Below, one piece after another: positions 10,328 to 18,595 of a stretch of DNA of 64,000 bases; position 1 is the stretch's first letter, and every line of letters starts with the position of its first letter. The stretch spans positions 124,001 through 188,000 of the forward strand of contig NZ_LT629971.1 of the NCBI RefSeq assembly GCF_900108565.1, in the 5' to 3' direction. A program made the position numbers and the translations under genes. The notes beneath the pieces were generated by a model. It had not been told where the DNA came from. It did not search any database and worked only from the letters and a program-made list of their open reading frames with translations. This DNA comes from Mycolicibacterium rutilum (lineage in GTDB: Bacteria > Actinomycetota > Actinomycetes > Mycobacteriales > Mycobacteriaceae).

Positions 10328-11455
10328 TCAAGCGGATCGCAGCATCTGCTCGGCGCGCCGGTAGTCGTCGTCGGCGTTGAGCGTCAGCACACCGACCACG
10401 TCGTCGCCCGACTCGTACCACACCGTGAACCCGTTGTGGTGCTCGACGAACCGGCTGCGCTCGTAGCCCGCACCCCAACCGCGGTAGCGCAGCACCGAAC
10501 TGTCGATCACCGACGCGTACGACGGCACGATGTCCCACACCGCCGAGAACCCCGCCGCGGTCAGCCCGGCCACCCGGCCCTGATGCGCCGCGTCGCGCCA
10601 ATGCTCGGCGGGGATCGGCCGCCCCGCGGTCACGTTGTGCGCCAACGCCACATCGCCGGCGGCGTACACGTTGCGCGCCGAGGTGTGCATGTGCTCGTCG
10701 ACCACGATCCGCCCGTCGCGGGTCGCGATGCCCGCCGCCTCGGCCAGCCGGATGTCGGGCCGCACTCCCGCCGCGCTGACCACCAGGTCCGCCTCGACGG
10801 TCTCGCCGGTGCCCAGCACCACCCGGCCGTCCTCGATCGCGGCGACGGTGGTGTCGCCCGCGAAACGAACTCCGGTGTCCGACAGGATTTTCGCGACGCG
10901 TTCGCCGGCCTGTGCGCCGAACCTCCGCTGCAGCGGCACGTGCTCGGCGGCGACGATCATCGTCGCGACACCCCGCCCGGCCAGACACGACGCCGCCTCA
11001 CACCCGATCAGCCCCGCGCCGATCACCACCGCGCAGTCGGCGTACCGCGCCGCCATCTTCAGCGCGACCGCGTCGGCGAACGACCGCAGCGTCAGCGCGG
11101 ACTCGATCCCGGCGACCGGCGGGCGCACCGCCGCCGAACCGGACGCGACGACCAGATGCCAGTACGCGTATCGCCGGCCGCCCGCGGTCACCACCTCCTG
11201 CCGCTCCACGTCGATGCCGCGCACGGTGACGCCGCGGATCAGCTCGACGCGGTTGCGGTCGAACCACGCCGCGCTGTGCAGATCCAGGCGGGTGTCGCGG
11301 TCACACAGGAAGTCCTTGCTCAGCGGCGGCTTGGCGTACGGCAGCGCCGGATCGGTGGTCAGGATCCGCACGGGGATGTTCGGATGCCGGGCCCGGAACG
11401 TCTCGGCGGCGCTCACGCCCGCTGCGCCACTGCCGATGACGACCAACCCGGACAC
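10328..11455 (-). CDS. FAD-dependent NAD(P)H oxidoreductase, ferredoxin-reductase-like
   Basis: This 375-residue two-dinucleotide-domain flavoprotein has an N-terminal FAD-binding GSGAAGVSAAE (about residues 8-18), a PPLSKDFL motif typical of ferredoxin/rubredoxin reductases (about 43-50), a central NAD-binding VVIGAGLIGCEAA (about 142-154) and a second FAD contact VYAAGDVA (about 260-267). It would pass electrons from NAD(P)H to a ferredoxin or P450-type partner. No ferredoxin is adjacent. The VOC gene lies 5 nt upstream and is probably co-transcribed. Confidence 0.85.
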   Translation of the reverse strand: MSGLVVIGSGAAGVSAAETFRARHPNIPVRILTTDPALPYAKPPLSKDFLCDRDTRLDLHSAAWFDRNRVELIRGVTVRGIDVERQEVVTAGGRRYAYWHLVVASGSAAVRPPVAGIESALTLRSFADAVALKMAARYADCAVVIGAGLIGCEAASCLAGRGVATMIVAAEHVPLQRRFGAQAGERVAKILSDTGVRFAGDTTVAAIEDGRVVLGTGETVEADLVVSAAGVRPDIRLAEAAGIATRDGRIVVDEHMHTSARNVYAAGDVALAHNVTAGRPIPAEHWRDAAHQGRVAGLTAAGFSAVWDIVPSYASVIDSSVLRYRGWGAGYERSRFVEHHNGFTVWYESGDDVVGVLTLNADDDYRRAEQMLRSA

Positions 11456-11460
11456 GGCCG

Positions 11461-11826
11461 TCAGCCCGTGATGTTGAAGACGAGACAGAAGGTGTGGCCG
11501 GACGGGTCACGGAACACGCGGAAGTCGGTCTCCGGCACCCCTGTCACGCGGGTCGCCCCGAGCTCGAGCACTTCCTGCTCGGCGGCGTCGGGGTCCTCGA
11601 CGAGAATGTCGAGGTGCAGCTGCTGCGAGCCCTTCGGGTCGGGAAAGGTCGGCGCCTCGTGCTCGGGTGAGTACTGGAACGCGATCCGGCGCCCGCTCGG
11701 GTCGGTGAGCACCACCCAGGTGTCGTCCTCGTCATCGAGGTCCCCGCCGATCACGCCGGCGTAGAACCGGCCGAGTTCCCTCGGATTCCGGGAGTCGAGG
11801 ACGACGGTACGTAGTTGGCCGATCAT
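11461..11826 (-). CDS. VOC (glyoxalase/bleomycin-resistance) superfamily protein
   Basis: The 121-residue protein has two beta-alpha-beta-beta-beta repeats typical of the vicinal oxygen chelate fold: one around LRTVVLDSRNPRELGRFYAG (residues 5-24), the other around LHLDILVEDPDAAEQEVLEL. Possible metal ligands are His in QQLHLD and acidic residues in the second half (FRDPSGHTFCLV). Members include glyoxalases, dioxygenases and drug-binding proteins, and the substrate cannot be told. The start MIGQL was preferred to a longer frame beginning at 11859. The reductase gene follows after 5 nt. Confidence 0.8.
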   Translation of the reverse strand: MIGQLRTVVLDSRNPRELGRFYAGVIGGDLDDEDDTWVVLTDPSGRRIAFQYSPEHEAPTFPDPKGSQQLHLDILVEDPDAAEQEVLELGATRVTGVPETDFRVFRDPSGHTFCLVFNITG

Positions 11827-11869
11827 GGTCGCCGGGTTACCGCTGCACGCACGGCTCAAACGGTGCCGG

Positions 11870-12919
11870 CTACTCGCGCTGCCCGCCGTAAGAATTGGCG
11901 TTCCCCAGCATCTCCTGCAGCCGGTCGCGAGGCTCGCCCTCGCCGGGTTTGAGGCTCAACGGCGGGCCGGCGGTGTTGGGGTCGCCGATCGGCAGACCGT
12001 CGGGGCCGACCTGGCCGAGGATCCGAGTCGGGTTCGGCGCGGTGGGGTCGGCCACCTGCAGATCACCCGGGCCCGGTTCGGCGGGCGCTGCCGGCGCGGG
12101 CGGGGGCGGTGGTGGTGGCGGGGGCGCGGGCAGGTTCTCCCCCGGCAGGTTCGGCGGCTGACCCTGCTCCTGCCCCGGCCCGGGACCCGGTCCCGGGCCT
12201 TGGCCCGGCTGGCCGATCGGCGGCAGCCCCGGCGGCGGGCCGATCTGCTGGCCGGTCGACCCGGGCGGCGGCGGAGGCTCCGGCGTGACGGTGGCCAGCG
12301 TCGGCGGCGGGGTCGGGGCCGGCGGCTCGTTGATGATCGCGAGCTTGCGCTCCAACCGGGCCTGCGCGTCGGCGCGCACCGCCTGACGGTCCGCGACCGG
12401 GTCGGTGTTGTCGGCGAAGCAGCCGGCCGGCGCCTCGCCGACGACGGTGAGCGCGTCGCGGTACAGCGTGTCGGCGTCGGCGCTGCGACCGCTGGAGACG
12501 GCGAGATCACCGAGTGTCTCGCGGACCAGTTCGAGGTTGACCCGCACCGGACACGACGCCTCAGCGCTCGTCGCATCCAACGCCTCGGCGAAGCGGGCCT
12601 CGGCGTCGACCAGCTTGCCTTCCAGCACGAGCACGTCACCCTCGGCCAAACCGATTGTCCCCGAGTCGATGACACCGAAGCTGCGGAGCCGTTCGACGTC
12701 GCTGCGCAGCGTCGCGGTGTCGTGGTTGGCGAACGCCGACACCGCCGAGTTGCCCACCTTCACCATGTTCGCAATCAGACCGGCGGCCACCAGCAGACCG
12801 ATCAGCACCGGCGCGGAGAACAGCAGCGCGCGGCGGCGCAGCCGCAGCCGGCTGCGCGGCGGGTGATACCAGGCCCGCCACCGTCGCAGCAGGGTCTCCG
12901 GGGCGCGGCGCAACATCAT
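11870..12919 (-). CDS. TPR-like membrane-anchored protein with Pro/Gly-rich tail (BatE-like position)
   Basis: The 349-residue protein starts MMLRRAPETLLRRW. One transmembrane helix (about residues 29-50) is followed by helical repeats (about 55-150; GDVLVLEGKLVDAEARFAEA and GRSADADTLYRDAL look like tetratricopeptide helices). After about residue 165 the protein is low complexity, with long Pro runs and alternating Gly-Pro. It is the last gene of the MoxR/vWA operon, and its ATG overlaps the stop of the previous gene (ATGA). In the Bat operons of other bacteria the TPR subunit takes this place beside the von Willebrand proteins, so a scaffold role is inferred. Confidence 0.7.
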   Translation of the reverse strand: MMLRRAPETLLRRWRAWYHPPRSRLRLRRRALLFSAPVLIGLLVAAGLIANMVKVGNSAVSAFANHDTATLRSDVERLRSFGVIDSGTIGLAEGDVLVLEGKLVDAEARFAEALDATSAEASCPVRVNLELVRETLGDLAVSSGRSADADTLYRDALTVVGEAPAGCFADNTDPVADRQAVRADAQARLERKLAIINEPPAPTPPPTLATVTPEPPPPPGSTGQQIGPPPGLPPIGQPGQGPGPGPGPGQEQGQPPNLPGENLPAPPPPPPPPPAPAAPAEPGPGDLQVADPTAPNPTRILGQVGPDGLPIGDPNTAGPPLSLKPGEGEPRDRLQEMLGNANSYGGQRE

Positions 12920-13986
12920 CGGGTCACGTCCTGCGCGGTGAAGTCGCTGCGCGACAACCTGTTCCGCCGGTATTCGCGGACCGTGAGGATCACCTCGACG
13001 AGCACCAGCGCCGACGCCAGCAGCGCGAAGACCCAGTACCACTCGGTGCGCCCGACCTGCGGGTCGTTTCGCCCGGCCTCGACGGTGTCGGACATGCTCC
13101 CGGCGTTGACCGCGGGCAGCACCGGCGTGATGTCCTGGCCGGCCTCGCGGTGCACGTAGGGCATATTGAGGCTCTCGGCGATGTTCTCGAGCCGCTGCTG
13201 GTCCATCGGCGCGGTCATCACCGTCGACGTGCCGGTGACCGGCAGGTACAGCTTGCGCCCGGCGGCGTAGTTGGCGGGGATCGGCCCGCCGGCGGTGGTG
13301 CCGTAACCGAACACCGCCCCGGCGGTGATCAGATCGGCCGGCACGTCGAACGGTTCATACGACACCTGCGACCCGAGGGTGCCGTCGCCGAAGTAGAACA
13401 CCACGTTCTGGGCGCGCGGATAGTTCTTCTTGGCCTGTTCGAGTTGTTGGCGCAGTAGGTCGTTGGCCGCGGTGGGGTTGATGTGGTCGACGGCGTCGGG
13501 TGCGACGAGTGAGTACGCCGACAGGTTCTTGGCGTAGGCCCGGAAGCTGAACTCGTCGGCCGACAGCGGCCAGTCGACGGCGGCCTTGGTCGCGAAACCG
13601 ATCATGCTCACCCGCGCGCCGCGGTACTCGTCGAGCAGTGCGGTGATGTCGTTGCGGACGCCGACCATGCGCGCCTCGTCGTCGCCGTAGTCGGCGACCC
13701 GCGAGGTGACCGAGCGGTCGACGACCAGGATGAGGTTGACGTCGGAGACGTAGGACGCCGTCGCCGAGGCGGTGCGGTCGCCGTCCATCGGATGTCCGGG
13801 CCGCAGCGCCGCCAGCGCCAGCAGCAGGACCGCGAACGTCAGCCCCGACCAGCGCAGCACCACGTCGCGGTATCGGCCCGCCGGTGTGCGCACCAGCAGC
13901 CGGTACAGCGTCACCACCCGCACGATCACGATCACCGCGGCCAGGACCGCGATCACGTACACCGGCAGCACAGGAAGGAACGTCAT
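12916..13986 (-). CDS. von Willebrand factor A domain membrane protein (BatA/B-like)
   Basis: The 356-residue protein has N-terminal membrane helices (about residues 5-26 and 46-63), a von Willebrand A domain (about 83-290) and a C-terminal helix (about 318-338). The MIDAS-type metal site is recognisable as VVDRSVTS (about 88-95), close to the usual DxSxS/T, with supporting MIGFATKA and VFYFGDG. Such domains bind partner proteins through a metal ion. In MoxR-linked operons they are thought to be remodelled or loaded by the AAA+ ATPase. The ATG overlaps the preceding stop by 4 nt. Confidence 0.75.
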   Translation of the reverse strand: MTFLPVLPVYVIAVLAAVIVIVRVVTLYRLLVRTPAGRYRDVVLRWSGLTFAVLLLALAALRPGHPMDGDRTASATASYVSDVNLILVVDRSVTSRVADYGDDEARMVGVRNDITALLDEYRGARVSMIGFATKAAVDWPLSADEFSFRAYAKNLSAYSLVAPDAVDHINPTAANDLLRQQLEQAKKNYPRAQNVVFYFGDGTLGSQVSYEPFDVPADLITAGAVFGYGTTAGGPIPANYAAGRKLYLPVTGTSTVMTAPMDQQRLENIAESLNMPYVHREAGQDITPVLPAVNAGSMSDTVEAGRNDPQVGRTEWYWVFALLASALVLVEVILTVREYRRNRLSRSDFTAQDVTR

Positions 13987-15065
13987 CGCCGCAACACCAC
14001 CAGACCGACCGACAGCAGCGCGGCCGCCACCACCGCGACGGCGAGCGGCAGTTGCGGTTTGTCGAAGTACCGCGGCGTGTTCGTGCTGACGCCCAGCGAC
14101 GCCGCCGCCGGCGGATTGTCGGTGATCTCCTCGAGGCTGGCGCTGAGCACCTGGCTGGTGCCGCCCGCCGTGCCCGCGGGGTTGTAGAGCGTGAACCGGC
14201 CGCCGGTCGCGTCGGTCAGTGTCCGCAGGCCGTCGTTGCCCTGGTCGCTGGTCTCGGCGACGTCGGCGCGGGAGATCGCGTTGATTTGCACACCGCCGCG
14301 CTGCGCCATGCTCTGCACCTGATCGAGGGTGTACAGCGCGGGCCGGGTCTCCTCGGAGCTGCGGAACCGGCTGTAGCCGAGGTAGACCAGTTGGCGACGG
14401 TGGTCGCTGGTGTTGTCCAGCGCGGGAAAACCGCTCAGGCACAACGCGAGTACATCCTCGAGGCTGGTGGCGTAGTCGACGTAGTTGACGGTGCGGGCGA
14501 ACGCTTCGATGCCGCCGGCCAGTTCGAGGCGGTCGTCGAGCGACACCTCCTGGTGCGTGTCGAGGGCCTGCTGGATCTGTGGCATCGACGCGAAGTACCG
14601 CAGCCGCTGCTCGATGAACGTGTTGTCGCGGGTCATCGGCATCACCCGCAGGTTGGCCGACGTCAGGCCGATCTGTTCGTTGGTGAACGACTTCGCCTGT
14701 TCGGCATAGTAATTGAGGAAGTCGGCGGTGGTGGGGTCGGTGACCGGCTGCCCGACGCACAGCATGACGTCGCGTGGGTGGGCGGCGTCGTATCCGTCGT
14801 CTGCGGCGGCGAGCTGGACCGGGCGCGCGGCCGCGACGATCGCCGACAGGAACACGATGAGCAGCAGCCCGGCGGTGACAGCCATCGTAATCATGTAGAT
14901 GCGTTGCACGCGGGCGAATTCGGGCAGTCGGGTGAGCCGGTTGACGTGGGCCAGCGGGCGCAGCCGGCGCGCGACCCGTTCGACCGGTGCCAGCCAGGCC
15001 GCGGCGGCGCCGACCGCCAGGCACAGCAGGCCGGCTGCGAGGATCACCCACCATTTCAGCTCCAC
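13983..15065 (-). CDS. vWA-like membrane protein with degenerate metal site
   Basis: This 360-residue protein starts at a GTG overlapping the previous gene by 10 nt. Hydrophobic helices lie at about residues 7-27, 57-80 and 335-357. The region between the second and third has an alternating alpha/beta pattern like a von Willebrand A domain, but the expected DxSxS is not found (VMLCVGQPVTDPT stands in that position). It may have lost metal binding and serve as a structural partner of the next vWA protein. Position in the operon supports a Bat-like complex; homology was not tested. Confidence 0.65.
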   Translation of the reverse strand: MELKWWVILAAGLLCLAVGAAAAWLAPVERVARRLRPLAHVNRLTRLPEFARVQRIYMITMAVTAGLLLIVFLSAIVAAARPVQLAAADDGYDAAHPRDVMLCVGQPVTDPTTADFLNYYAEQAKSFTNEQIGLTSANLRVMPMTRDNTFIEQRLRYFASMPQIQQALDTHQEVSLDDRLELAGGIEAFARTVNYVDYATSLEDVLALCLSGFPALDNTSDHRRQLVYLGYSRFRSSEETRPALYTLDQVQSMAQRGGVQINAISRADVAETSDQGNDGLRTLTDATGGRFTLYNPAGTAGGTSQVLSASLEEITDNPPAAASLGVSTNTPRYFDKPQLPLAVAVVAAALLSVGLVVLRR

Positions 15066-15532
15066 GTGCGGATCAACTCCTCCGCCGAGCGGCCCAGCGC
15101 CGTGACGTCGGCGCGCGAGTCGGCGTTGAACTGCGCGTCGTGCAGCCTGGTCAGCACGGGCACCGCGCGGGCGAGCTCACCGTCGCGCAGCTCGGCCAGG
15201 TGCAGGTACTGTGCGCGAACTCCGGTGGCCACGAACAGGAAACTGCGCACAGCGCGACCGTAGGCGGCGCTGGCCTGCGGCCCTGTCAGCGCCCGCGCCT
15301 GGTACCGGGCGGTGGTGTCGGCGATCGTCTTCGAGAACCGGCGCCGCACGAGCTTGGCGTGCAGGTTGCGCAGCACCGGGATCCTGCGTAGCCGCGCCGG
15401 CGGCAGCGTCCACAGCACGACGCCGACGCACCACCCGACGGCCACCACGACGAGCAGCACGGCCAGCAACGTCCACCATCCCGGCAGCGGCAGCGGCCCG
15501 CCGATGAAGCGCAGCAGATCATCGCCCGGCAT
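15056..15532 (-). CDS. Small single-pass membrane protein of the MoxR operon (DUF4381-like)
   Basis: From the start MPGDDLLRFIG this is a 158-residue protein. It has one transmembrane helix (about residues 15-38), then a basic segment and a helical cytoplasmic domain. Its position between the DUF58 and vWA genes and its size resemble the DUF4381/BatC-like subunits of MoxR operons, which is inference from context. The start lies 14 nt inside the DUF58 gene. The longer frame beginning at 15745 is mostly an antisense-like, Ser/Pro/Arg-rich extension and was rejected. Confidence 0.65.
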   Translation of the reverse strand: MPGDDLLRFIGGPLPLPGWWTLLAVLLVVVAVGWCVGVVLWTLPPARLRRIPVLRNLHAKLVRRRFSKTIADTTARYQARALTGPQASAAYGRAVRSFLFVATGVRAQYLHLAELRDGELARAVPVLTRLHDAQFNADSRADVTALGRSAEELIRTWS

Positions 15533-16394
15533 GGCTGTAGGCCTCCGTGAGTTCGACCATCTTCGCGCGGATCTCGGCACTGCTGTTGATCCGCACGAAC
15601 GGCACGGCGCGGGTGAGGAAGAACTCGTCGAGTTCGGCGGCGCGGCGAGCCTCGGCTTTGCGGTAGGCGGCTGCCACCGCCGGCCCGAGGGTGACGCCGT
15701 CGGGGACGAACCGGCCGGTGGCCACGTCGTAGGCGTCCTGCTCACCGGCGTCGGCGCCGACGGCGGGCATGTCGGCGACAGCGACCCACACCAGTTCGTG
15801 GCGCGACGTGAGCCGGGTGACGACGTCGTCGAGGCGGTCGGTGACGTCGGGTTCGTCGCTGACCACGACGATCAGCAGGCGGCGCCGGTGGCCCAGCGCG
15901 ACGTAATCGAGTTGCGTGACAATGTCACTGGTGCCGACGTCCCCGAGGCTGTGCGCGTAGTAGCCGTCGAGCATGCCCTCGATGTGGTTCTCGCCGCGGC
16001 GCGGCCGCACGTTCGCGCAACCGTGGGAGTCGCCGTAGACCATGCCGATCTGGTCGGTGCGCCGCTGGCTGATCAGCGCGACGGCACCCATGACGAGGGT
16101 GGCGACGTCGCGTTTGACCTCGCCGCTGGGTGTCAGCGCGCTCATGTCGCGGCCGGCGTCGCAGACCAGCAGGATCTTGTGGTGCTTCTCGGTGACGAAC
16201 TGCTTGACCAGCGTCTCACCGGCGCGCACCGACGCGCGCCAGTCGATGTCGCGGATCTCGTCGCCGGGCACGTAGGGCCGCAGGTCGTCGAATTCCATGC
16301 TGCGCGTGTGTAACAGCGCATAGTGACCGCCCTCGAGCATGCCGCGGGTGTCGGTGCCGAAGTGGGCGATCGCCCGGTTGAGGTGTCTGCCCAT
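15519..16394 (-). CDS. DUF58 domain protein
   Basis: The 291-residue cytoplasmic protein has the DUF58 signature LRPYVPGDEIRDIDWRASVR (about residues 38-57), followed by VKQFVTEK and the strand ILLVCDAGRDM (about 74-84). The domain is a von Willebrand A relative that nearly always sits directly after a MoxR ATPase and is thought to be its client or adaptor. The gene begins 4 nt after the moxR stop and overlaps the next gene by 14 nt, so the three are surely co-expressed. Confidence 0.9.
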   Translation of the reverse strand: MGRHLNRAIAHFGTDTRGMLEGGHYALLHTRSMEFDDLRPYVPGDEIRDIDWRASVRAGETLVKQFVTEKHHKILLVCDAGRDMSALTPSGEVKRDVATLVMGAVALISQRRTDQIGMVYGDSHGCANVRPRRGENHIEGMLDGYYAHSLGDVGTSDIVTQLDYVALGHRRRLLIVVVSDEPDVTDRLDDVVTRLTSRHELVWVAVADMPAVGADAGEQDAYDVATGRFVPDGVTLGPAVAAAYRKAEARRAAELDEFFLTRAVPFVRINSSAEIRAKMVELTEAYSHAGR

Positions 16395-16398
16395 GCGG

Positions 16399-17400
16399 TC
16401 AGGGCACCCGCACCGACTGCAGCACCGCGTCGATGATCGTCTCGGCGCTCACGCCGGCGCTGATCGCCTCGAATCGCAGGATCAGCCGGTGCCGCAGCAC
16501 GCGGTGCGCGACGTTGCGGATGTCGTCGGGCAGCACGTGGTTGCGCCCGGTCAGCAGCGCGGCTCCGCGCGCGGCCTTGGCGAACGCGATGGTGGCGCGC
16601 GGGCTCGCGCCGTACTCGACGAGCCGGGCCAGCTGCGGGGCCAGCACCTCGGTGGGATTGCGGGTGGCGTACACCAGTTGCGAGATGTAGTGCACCAGCA
16701 CCGGATCGAGGTGGATGTTGGAGCAGATCCACTGCAGCTGGCGCATGTCGTCGAGGCTGATGACCGGCCGCGTCGGCGCATCCCGGTCGTACACCCCGGC
16801 GTCGATGCGGAAGATCACCTCGGCCTCCTCCTGCGGCGAGGGGTAGCGCAGCACCTCCTTGAGCATGAAGCGGTCGGTCTGCGCCTCCGACAGTGGATAG
16901 GTGCCTTCCTGGTCGACCGGGTTCTGGGTGGCGATCACCAGGAACGGTTCGGGCATCGGGTAGGTCTGCCCGGCGATGGTGGTCTGGCGTTCCTCCATCG
17001 CCTCAAGCATCGCGCTCTGGGTCTTGGCCGAGGACCGGTTGATCTCGTCGAGCAACACGATGTTGGTGTGCACCGGACCGAGTTGGGTGACAAACGAATT
17101 CGACGCCGAGTCGTAGATCTGGGTGCCGAGGATGTCGCTGGGCAGCAGATCGGGCGTGCACTGGATGCGGTTGAAGCCGCCGGAGATCGATTCGGCGACC
17201 ACCCGCGCGGCCGTCGTCTTCGCCAGCCCGGGCACCCCCTCGAGCAGGATGTGCCCGCCGGTGAGCAACCCGATCAGCAGGGTCTCGCGCAGGTTGTCCT
17301 GCCCGACCACCTTGGCGGAGAACGACCGCGCGATCGCGTCGACCACGCGCTGCGCGTTCTCCATGTCGGTGGCGTTGGGTTGCACGCGGGTCGCAGTCAT
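16399..17400 (-). CDS. moxR: MoxR family AAA+ ATPase
   Basis: This 333-residue AAA+ chaperone of the MoxR class has Walker A GVPGLAKT (about residues 54-61), Walker B IVLLDEINR (about 112-120), sensor 1 with IATQNP and the family's ATQNPVDQEGTYPLSEAQ loop, then the small helical lid (HRLILRFEA). MoxR proteins use ATP to mature or remodel von Willebrand domain clients. Start at MTATRV; an alternative 12 nt upstream is in frame. It follows the three paralogous membrane-protein genes by 25 nt and heads the DUF58/vWA part of the operon. Confidence 0.92.
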   Translation of the reverse strand: MTATRVQPNATDMENAQRVVDAIARSFSAKVVGQDNLRETLLIGLLTGGHILLEGVPGLAKTTAARVVAESISGGFNRIQCTPDLLPSDILGTQIYDSASNSFVTQLGPVHTNIVLLDEINRSSAKTQSAMLEAMEERQTTIAGQTYPMPEPFLVIATQNPVDQEGTYPLSEAQTDRFMLKEVLRYPSPQEEAEVIFRIDAGVYDRDAPTRPVISLDDMRQLQWICSNIHLDPVLVHYISQLVYATRNPTEVLAPQLARLVEYGASPRATIAFAKAARGAALLTGRNHVLPDDIRNVAHRVLRHRLILRFEAISAGVSAETIIDAVLQSVRVP

Positions 17401-17425
17401 TGGGGTCCTCAATACGGTTGGGCCG

Positions 17426-18595
17426 TCAGGCCTTGCGGATGGTGAAGGTCGGCGGGTTCTTGGTCATGTCGGCCTTGCCCTCGAACCAGTAGGGCGCCGG
17501 TTGGTTGTTCCGGTTGAAGATCGGGTCGGTGGCCTGCAGCGTCACCATGAACTCGACCGAACCCATCACCTGTTGCAGGCCCTGGTTGTCGATGGTGCCG
17601 GTGAAGCTCAGGTCGTCGAGGTCGGTGGGCGCGGTCCACCTGGCGGTGCCCTGCACCCGCGGCGAGGCCGCGTTCTGCGGGCAGTTCGGCGGTGAGAGTT
17701 CGGTCGATTTCGCGCATTCGACCAGCAGGGCCATGATCGCCTTCTTGACCGCCTCCTGGCCGGCCTCGCTGGTCTCGAAGCCGTAGTTCATGTTCTCCCC
17801 GTACTGCAGTTTGTCGAGCAGGAAGACCGGCTCTTCCGGGGTGAACAGCGTCGTGACGTTCGGGTTCGAGCCGGCGATGTCGACCCAGCCGGGGAACACG
17901 TACGGCCGTCCCGACGCGGGCATCTTCTCGCCGAACAACGTGATCTGGTCGATCAGCCCGGGTGCTTCGTCGCCGCCGTCCTTGCGGAAATCCAATGGCA
18001 GCGCAGCGTTTTCGAGTTTCCAGCCGCCGCCGTCGGCGCCCTGCTTGAGGTAGAGGGTCTCGTCGATCGCGACGTGCCCGAACGTCGCCATCACCTGTAC
18101 GCCGCCGATGCCGCCGGTCTCGTTGACGACGATGTCGCTGATCGGCATCTTCTCCAGTTGCTTCTGCAGGATCTCGTCGGTCAGCAGCGATTTGTCGGGC
18201 GGCTGGTTGATCGCGTAGGACAGTGCCTTTTCGGCGTCGCCGGCGGCCAACGCCTCGAGGTAGCTGCGCATGGCGTCGGCCGGGGTCTTGGTGCTGCCGG
18301 AGCCGCCGTCGTCGCCTCCGCTGAACACCACGAAGCCGGCGACGAGCACGATCACCGCGATCAGCACGCCCGCCCCGGCGAGGATCAGGCGGCGCCGGTT
18401 GCGCGACGGCGGTCGCGGGGTGATCGGCGGGCCGAACGCCGGGCCCGGCGGGTAGGTGGGCGGCGGCTGCCATTGCGGCGGTTGCGGGGGCTGCCACTGC
18501 GGCGGGGCCGGTTGCCATTGTGGTGGTTGCCCTTGCGGGGGCTGTTGTGGCGGTTGCCCTCCGCCGATCGGGTTCGGGCCACCGAAGTTCGTCAT
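17426..18595 (-). CDS. Pro-rich single-pass membrane protein, paralog 1 of 3
   Basis: The 389-residue protein starts MTNFGGPNPIGGG. A cytoplasmic Pro/Gln-rich segment (about 1-62) is followed by one transmembrane helix (about 68-92) and a large exported domain. That domain opens with a helical repeat, YLEALAAGDAEKALS, and LLTDEILQKQLEKMPISD, both nearly repeated in the next two genes. The first half looks like an NTF2-like or DUF4878-like cone, and the second like a beta sandwich (TARWTAPTDLDDLSF). The function is unknown. The ATG overlaps the previous stop by 4 nt. Its position directly before moxR suggests a substrate or sensor of that system. Confidence 0.7.
   Translation of the reverse strand: MTNFGGPNPIGGGQPPQQPPQGQPPQWQPAPPQWQPPQPPQWQPPPTYPPGPAFGPPITPRPPSRNRRRLILAGAGVLIAVIVLVAGFVVFSGGDDGGSGSTKTPADAMRSYLEALAAGDAEKALSYAINQPPDKSLLTDEILQKQLEKMPISDIVVNETGGIGGVQVMATFGHVAIDETLYLKQGADGGGWKLENAALPLDFRKDGGDEAPGLIDQITLFGEKMPASGRPYVFPGWVDIAGSNPNVTTLFTPEEPVFLLDKLQYGENMNYGFETSEAGQEAVKKAIMALLVECAKSTELSPPNCPQNAASPRVQGTARWTAPTDLDDLSFTGTIDNQGLQQVMGSVEFMVTLQATDPIFNRNNQPAPYWFEGKADMTKNPPTFTIRKA

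Noticed and set aside
14113..15054. Upstream extension of the vWA gene frame beyond 13986
   Set aside because: It overlaps the 360-residue gene in another frame and is low-complexity; the ATG overlapping the upstream stop is the better start.
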